From: JBGSPQ01 sp964346765
GTDB taxonomy: Bacteria > Patescibacteriota > Gracilibacteria > UBA1369
Reading direction: 5' to 3'
Assembly: GCA_964346765.1 (NCBI GenBank)
Contig: CAYFWB010000003.1
Span: 62,001-126,000 of the forward strand
DNA length: 64,000 nucleotides
Positions within the stretch are counted from its first letter, which is position 1. Each line of letters opens with the position of its first letter. This document shows, in pieces, positions 60,054 through 64,000 of the stretch. The notes below the pieces were generated by a model. The model searched no databases, was not told the origin of the DNA, and saw only the letters and a list, made by a program, of their open reading frames with translations. A program made the position numbers and the translations under genes.

Positions 60054-62801
60054 ATGGAAAGCAAAGAACTGAAAATCATTTTTGGACATCTGATAATCGC
60101 CTTGTTGGTGATAGCTATGACTGTATTCAGTTTGAATACGGCAAACGCTTCAATAATCATCTTCCAGAATGACGATTCGGGGGACTTTGCTTCCGATGGT
60201 ATTGTGCTTAATGTGGATGATCAGGCTTCGGACAGTGTTTTTATCCAGTTTGGTTCTGTAATCGCTGAAACACTCAAGTGGAGCATAATAAATTCGCAAT
60301 TTGAGATTAGTAATGATCTGGATTTAACAGATCATCAACTCAAAACCGCACGCATGGAAAATGTCGCCGCCCTACCGGGCGGCTCCTTGGGACTTAGCCC
60401 CTCATCGGCCGGCCGGTTCGTGCTGTTAACCGCGACCGACTCTGTCGCTCCGGGGTGTACAACTTCTGCCTGTAGTCCGGGCAGTTATGTCTGGAACGGC
60501 ACAACGTGGGAAAAAATGTCTTCAATCATTTCATCGGGCGGAGGATCGGATAAAATCGTAACTGTGGGGCCGGCCGGCCGTGATTACACGACAATTTCCG
60601 CCGCCTCGTCCTATTTAAACGCCGGCTCGGGCGGTGAAATCTGGCTTGATCCAGGATATCACAACGTAACTTCAAGTATCAATCTGGACAACATCAAACT
60701 AAAAGGAGCGGATGACAAACTAACCACGGTCTACATTGGTGGAAGCGGCATTTTTCAGGTTAGAAACACCAAGTTCAAAGACCTGACTATTGAGTTGGAC
60801 GCTGCGATAACCTCGGACATGGGGCTCGATGCTCTACCGGACAATTCGGTCGGGTACAGTCTTGAATTTGAACAAACCGACATAAAGATACCTCCCGGTA
60901 AAGTACTTCTGGACAGCACCGCCGCGACAGCTCCAAAAATCGTTGCCCAATTCGAAAACAGCAGTCAATCAAGTGGTGGCGGCAGCCTGGTCAAAACGGT
61001 TGCCTTGGCGAATCTTTTTAACACCAGTTTTTTTAAAGTCATAGATAAAAGCGGTGTCAATCCACTTAAAATGGCCGACTGGAACGTTACTGTGACGGGA
61101 GGTGGAGCAGTGCAAACAAGCGGCACAATCAGCGCGACTCCGAACAGAATCATCGAGGTGACGCCGGGAATGGACATACAGGCCGCTATCGACAGTCTGG
61201 GGGCGTCGGGAGGAACGATCAAACTGTTGGTGGGAACGCACGAGTTAACTAACTCAATATTTATTAATAATGACAATATTACTCTGACCGGAGAAGGACC
61301 GAGTACAATTTTGCAAGCCTCTGCATCAACATGGATTGGAGGGGTGACCAATAATGACGCCCTGATTCAAGTCGGATCATCTGCCGGCAATGCACCGGGA
61401 AGCAATGTAATAATAAGGAACCTTCAGCTTAAAGTTGAGCCGAATATCCACGGTATACAGGTCAATGGAGGAGTCGAAATAAAGGTTATGGATAATCTTA
61501 TCGAATCGACCGGAGCAAAATTTAATACCAGGGTGGGACTTCTTTTCACGGACAGCACGGCTGAAGCCGGAAGACGATTCATGTCCGCCCGCAATTATAT
61601 TAATTCCAGCAGTTCTGCAAACCGTTGGGTGGATGGAGTGCATTTTGATGGTAACGCGGATTTTATCGGTCAACTTTTTGGATACGGCAATGGTATTACG
61701 GACAGCATTATCAATGAAACAATAGTGGCCGAGGCTCAGGAAACCAGTTATGCCTTTTCGCAGGTCACAACTTCCGGAATTTTTTCAAACCGCGCAAGGG
61801 ATTTGGCCAGCAACCCCGGAGCTTTTGGAATGTTCCTGAATGATTGTAGAGATGTAATTGTCGTAAATAACACAATGGAGGGCGCAAGCGCTTCTGCTAA
61901 CGGCATAACATTATTTGATAATGTTGATAATTCGGTTTTTCTTGGTAATACCGTACGCGGAGGGCCGGTTAATTTTAACGTGGGTATAGAAATTTCTAAC
62001 TCTACCAGTCAAAGAAACATTGTAACTAATAATCAATTCGCGAATGTAAATCAGAGAGTTATTGATAATGGTACAGATACTAAGTTGGAAACTCTGCATC
62101 ACAGGTCTGTAAACGATCCGACAAGCGGAGACGACATAACAAACGGTTTCGAAATCGGAACCATCTGGATTAATACGGCGAGTCAAAATGCTTGGATCTC
62201 AGTGGATCACACGGCGGGCGCCGCTGTCTGGAAGCAGATAGACGCGGCCGGCGGATTAACCGTCAGCTCAACACCGCCCGCAACTTGTAACGCCGGTAAC
62301 AGCGGTGCCCAGTTTATGGATAGCGACTCTGGAATAGTGTACGTCTGCGACACTTCAAACGGTCGCAATAAATGGCTCGGCCAAAGCGAAATAGTGCTTT
62401 GGGGCGACGAAAACGGCAATTGTAATTCCGGTTCCGACGTCGGCGACAATAATTGTACTGTTGACTGGGGTAACGGACTCGGTTCGGACAATGGAACAGT
62501 AGGTTTTTATTTACCCTACGACGCCACGGTTACAGGTTACGGTTTTTCCGCCGATAATGATTCGTGCTTTACAGGATCATTCGACGTCGAAATTTGGAGC
62601 TCTCCAAACAATAGCAATGATAACACGTATTCTTTCGCCGGTAACGCCGCCACCGGACTAAACGGCGAAGCCCATAACTCTAATTCCCTGAATCTTGATT
62701 TAGACGGAAACAGGTACATCATCTGGGGAATAGACAATAACTGCGGTCAAAACATAGACGATTTCAATGTTGTCCTTTATCTGCGCTACAGAAACCCATA
62801 A
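60054..62801 (+). CDS. Secreted right-handed beta-helix protein (tailspike/pectate-lyase-like fold)
   Basis: The 915-residue product has a signal segment (FGHLIIALLVIAMTVFSLNT). It shares the N-terminal stalk-like strand set with its neighbour (SVFIQFGSVIAETLKWSIIN). From about residue 175 to 690 it is a parallel beta helix: TVGPAGRDYTTISAASSYLN, GGEIWLDPGYHNVTSSINLD, PGMDIQAAIDSLGASGGTIK, NVIIRNLQLKVEPNIHGIQV, DVIVVNNTMEGASASANGIT, and NSVFLGNTVRGGPVNFNVGI. The last 130 residues form a beta sandwich. Such folds bind or cut polysaccharides; no catalytic Asp pattern is certain, so receptor binding is as likely as hydrolysis. Confidence 0.8.
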   Translation: MESKELKIIFGHLIIALLVIAMTVFSLNTANASIIIFQNDDSGDFASDGIVLNVDDQASDSVFIQFGSVIAETLKWSIINSQFEISNDLDLTDHQLKTARMENVAALPGGSLGLSPSSAGRFVLLTATDSVAPGCTTSACSPGSYVWNGTTWEKMSSIISSGGGSDKIVTVGPAGRDYTTISAASSYLNAGSGGEIWLDPGYHNVTSSINLDNIKLKGADDKLTTVYIGGSGIFQVRNTKFKDLTIELDAAITSDMGLDALPDNSVGYSLEFEQTDIKIPPGKVLLDSTAATAPKIVAQFENSSQSSGGGSLVKTVALANLFNTSFFKVIDKSGVNPLKMADWNVTVTGGGAVQTSGTISATPNRIIEVTPGMDIQAAIDSLGASGGTIKLLVGTHELTNSIFINNDNITLTGEGPSTILQASASTWIGGVTNNDALIQVGSSAGNAPGSNVIIRNLQLKVEPNIHGIQVNGGVEIKVMDNLIESTGAKFNTRVGLLFTDSTAEAGRRFMSARNYINSSSSANRWVDGVHFDGNADFIGQLFGYGNGITDSIINETIVAEAQETSYAFSQVTTSGIFSNRARDLASNPGAFGMFLNDCRDVIVVNNTMEGASASANGITLFDNVDNSVFLGNTVRGGPVNFNVGIEISNSTSQRNIVTNNQFANVNQRVIDNGTDTKLETLHHRSVNDPTSGDDITNGFEIGTIWINTASQNAWISVDHTAGAAVWKQIDAAGGLTVSSTPPATCNAGNSGAQFMDSDSGIVYVCDTSNGRNKWLGQSEIVLWGDENGNCNSGSDVGDNNCTVDWGNGLGSDNGTVGFYLPYDATVTGYGFSADNDSCFTGSFDVEIWSSPNNSNDNTYSFAGNAATGLNGEAHNSNSLNLDLDGNRYIIWGIDNNCGQNIDDFNVVLYLRYRNP

Positions 62802-62802
62802 A

Positions 62803-63450
62803 ATGCATAAATCAATCATAAAAATTTTTCTTATTTTAACACTGCTGTTTTCCCAGCTTCAGACCGTTTACGCGATAAATTTGGGCAGAGTCATATATGA
62901 TAGTGAAACACCTAAGATGGCTCCCGCAGACGAGCCGTCTTGGGAGGAGCAATTAAATGGTGAAGACGATGATCAGATAAACACTTTTTTAAATAACGAA
63001 CAAAATCTATCAGATTTTGCCGCAAATAATAATGATCCCGAACCAAGCGCCGACCCCGCAAAGTCGGCCCCGGAGCAAGACAAACAAACGGAGGAAAACA
63101 AAACAGAAGAACCTGCCAAAGTTGTCACAATAGTTAAGCACGTTTACGAAGATCCGCCGCCGGCCGATCCTCAAACCTCAAATGCTGATGAAGAAACAAT
63201 TCAAAAAGACTCCACTGAACTGCAGGCCTCTACTATCAGAGATACAGTCCGGCCGATAGTGGATCAACTCAGCACCAAAGTTACCGACCTTGAAACAAAA
63301 GTGGAAGCAACGGGAACCACTCTTCAAAATATAATACTTATTGTATTGGTGGTTATGCTCTGTTTGCTAACGCTCAGAAGCGAAGTCAGATTTCAAAGAT
63401 TGGCTGATCAATATGACAGATTAAAGAAGAAAAAACATAGTAACAAGTAA
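62803..63450 (+). CDS. Small membrane protein with acidic outer region
   Basis: I choose the ATG at 62803, which begins a good signal segment (MHKSIIKIFLILTLLFSQLQ); an earlier in-frame ATG at 62767 lies inside the upstream gene. The 215-residue product has a long acidic, Pro- and Gln-rich extracellular part, a coiled-coil stretch (DQLSTKVTDLETKVEATGTT), a helix (ILIVLVVMLCLLTL) and a basic end (KKKKHSNK). Its stop-start spacing of one base from the fibre gene suggests it anchors or exports that product. Confidence 0.65.
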   Translation: MHKSIIKIFLILTLLFSQLQTVYAINLGRVIYDSETPKMAPADEPSWEEQLNGEDDDQINTFLNNEQNLSDFAANNNDPEPSADPAKSAPEQDKQTEENKTEEPAKVVTIVKHVYEDPPPADPQTSNADEETIQKDSTELQASTIRDTVRPIVDQLSTKVTDLETKVEATGTTLQNIILIVLVVMLCLLTLRSEVRFQRLADQYDRLKKKKHSNK

Positions 63451-63525
63451 CGTAATTTTCGCGCGAGAATAATAATCCGTTACTTGATTTGTGGAATAAG
63501 CCCAAAAGTAATATAATTACAGGCA

Positions 63526-64000
63526 TGATCAAATACGTCCCCATAATTATTTTTCTTTTCCTAATTGAATATCAGGTCTTTATGTCCCCCGGGGAGGTGT
63601 CATATCTATCCGCTGTCGGTTTTATTGCACTTTCTCTGTATCACGTATGGAACAGTAGAAAAGGTTACCGTGTTTATGAAGAAAAGGTTACTAAAAAAAC
63701 AAAGAAAAAAATCGAAAAAATCATGGCGGAGCATAAAACAACCGCTATCATAATTGCTTCTTTATATGTCTTTTTAATAGGTCTTTCAATTTTTGTTCTG
63801 CACGATTTTGGCAATCGGATAGTTGCAATATTATTCGTGACAGCTACGGCTTTGATCGGACTATCCACATACGAAATTCTTCATAAAGCAAGCACAAATG
63901 ATATAAACGGTGAGTCAACATCATTCGATAAACCCAACAAAATCAGGGATTTTACAATCCCGATGATCTTTTTATATACCTTAAGCTACCTGCTCAGCAT
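63526..64000 (+). CDS. Multi-pass membrane protein, 3' partial
   Basis: A frame opens at ATG 63526 and stays open to the end of the window (158 codons seen). It encodes several hydrophobic segments: YVPIIIFLFLIEYQVFM, LSAVGFIALSLYHVW, IIIASLYVFLIGLSIFVLH and IPMIFLYTLSYLLS, with a charged loop (KKTKKKIEKIMAEHK) between the second and third. No family is recognised. A possible -10 box (TATAAT, 63513-63518) overlaps the region just before the ATG. Confidence 0.6.

Overview
The window looks like chromosome of an AT-rich, single-membrane (monoderm) bacterium, most likely from the Candidate Phyla Radiation (Patescibacteria); that placement is inference. Support: a Mur ligase without the usual MurF N-terminal domain, VanW/YoaR-type and RNase Y genes, many secreted beta-rich surface proteins with signal peptides but no outer-membrane genes, few clear Shine-Dalgarno sites, and TGA used as a normal stop (bases 17726-17728 and 32266-32268), which argues against the Gracilibacteria/Absconditabacteria code.

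Bases 1-20.6 kb are a surface-protein region. It holds secreted proteins with WxL-like C-terminal modules, an 8-blade-like propeller protein, a 2316-residue giant (12 NHL repeats, IPT/TIG domains, LamG), and a compact + strand cluster (14.1-20.6 kb) that alternates WxL-like proteins with four membrane-anchored DUF916-like proteins. Two of the latter end in LysM and one in a Lys-rich tail, all placed after the transmembrane helix. The cluster resembles the WxL / WxL-interacting-protein (csc) clusters of Firmicutes with different anchors.

Bases 20.6-36.6 kb are mixed: RdgB, an O-antigen-ligase-like membrane protein carrying in-frame palindromic repeats, an ECF sigma/anti-sigma pair, coiled-coil membrane proteins (one broken by a 100-N gap inside an 18-bp repeat), a GGQ-type ribosome-rescue factor, a decayed HAD phosphatase, xylulokinase, tmRNA with a 26-residue tag, an M20 peptidase, a GCS2 ligase and two small exported proteins.

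Bases 36.6-43.8 kb are a minus-strand housekeeping run: dnaN, mfd, an EpmA/GenX-like lysyl synthetase, efp and a flavin reductase. The 595-bp AT-rich gap before dnaN, the change in gene direction, and a change in G/C strand preference together suggest that the replication origin lies at about 43.8-44.35 kb.

Bases 44.3-56.5 kb hold rny, a VanW-type protein, holB, a MurF-like ligase, a cyclophilin lipoprotein, a GNAT enzyme, infC-rpmI-rplT (infC probably starts at AUC) and dxr. Bases 56.7-64.0 kb encode three large fibre-like secreted proteins, a small membrane protein, and a membrane protein cut by the window end.
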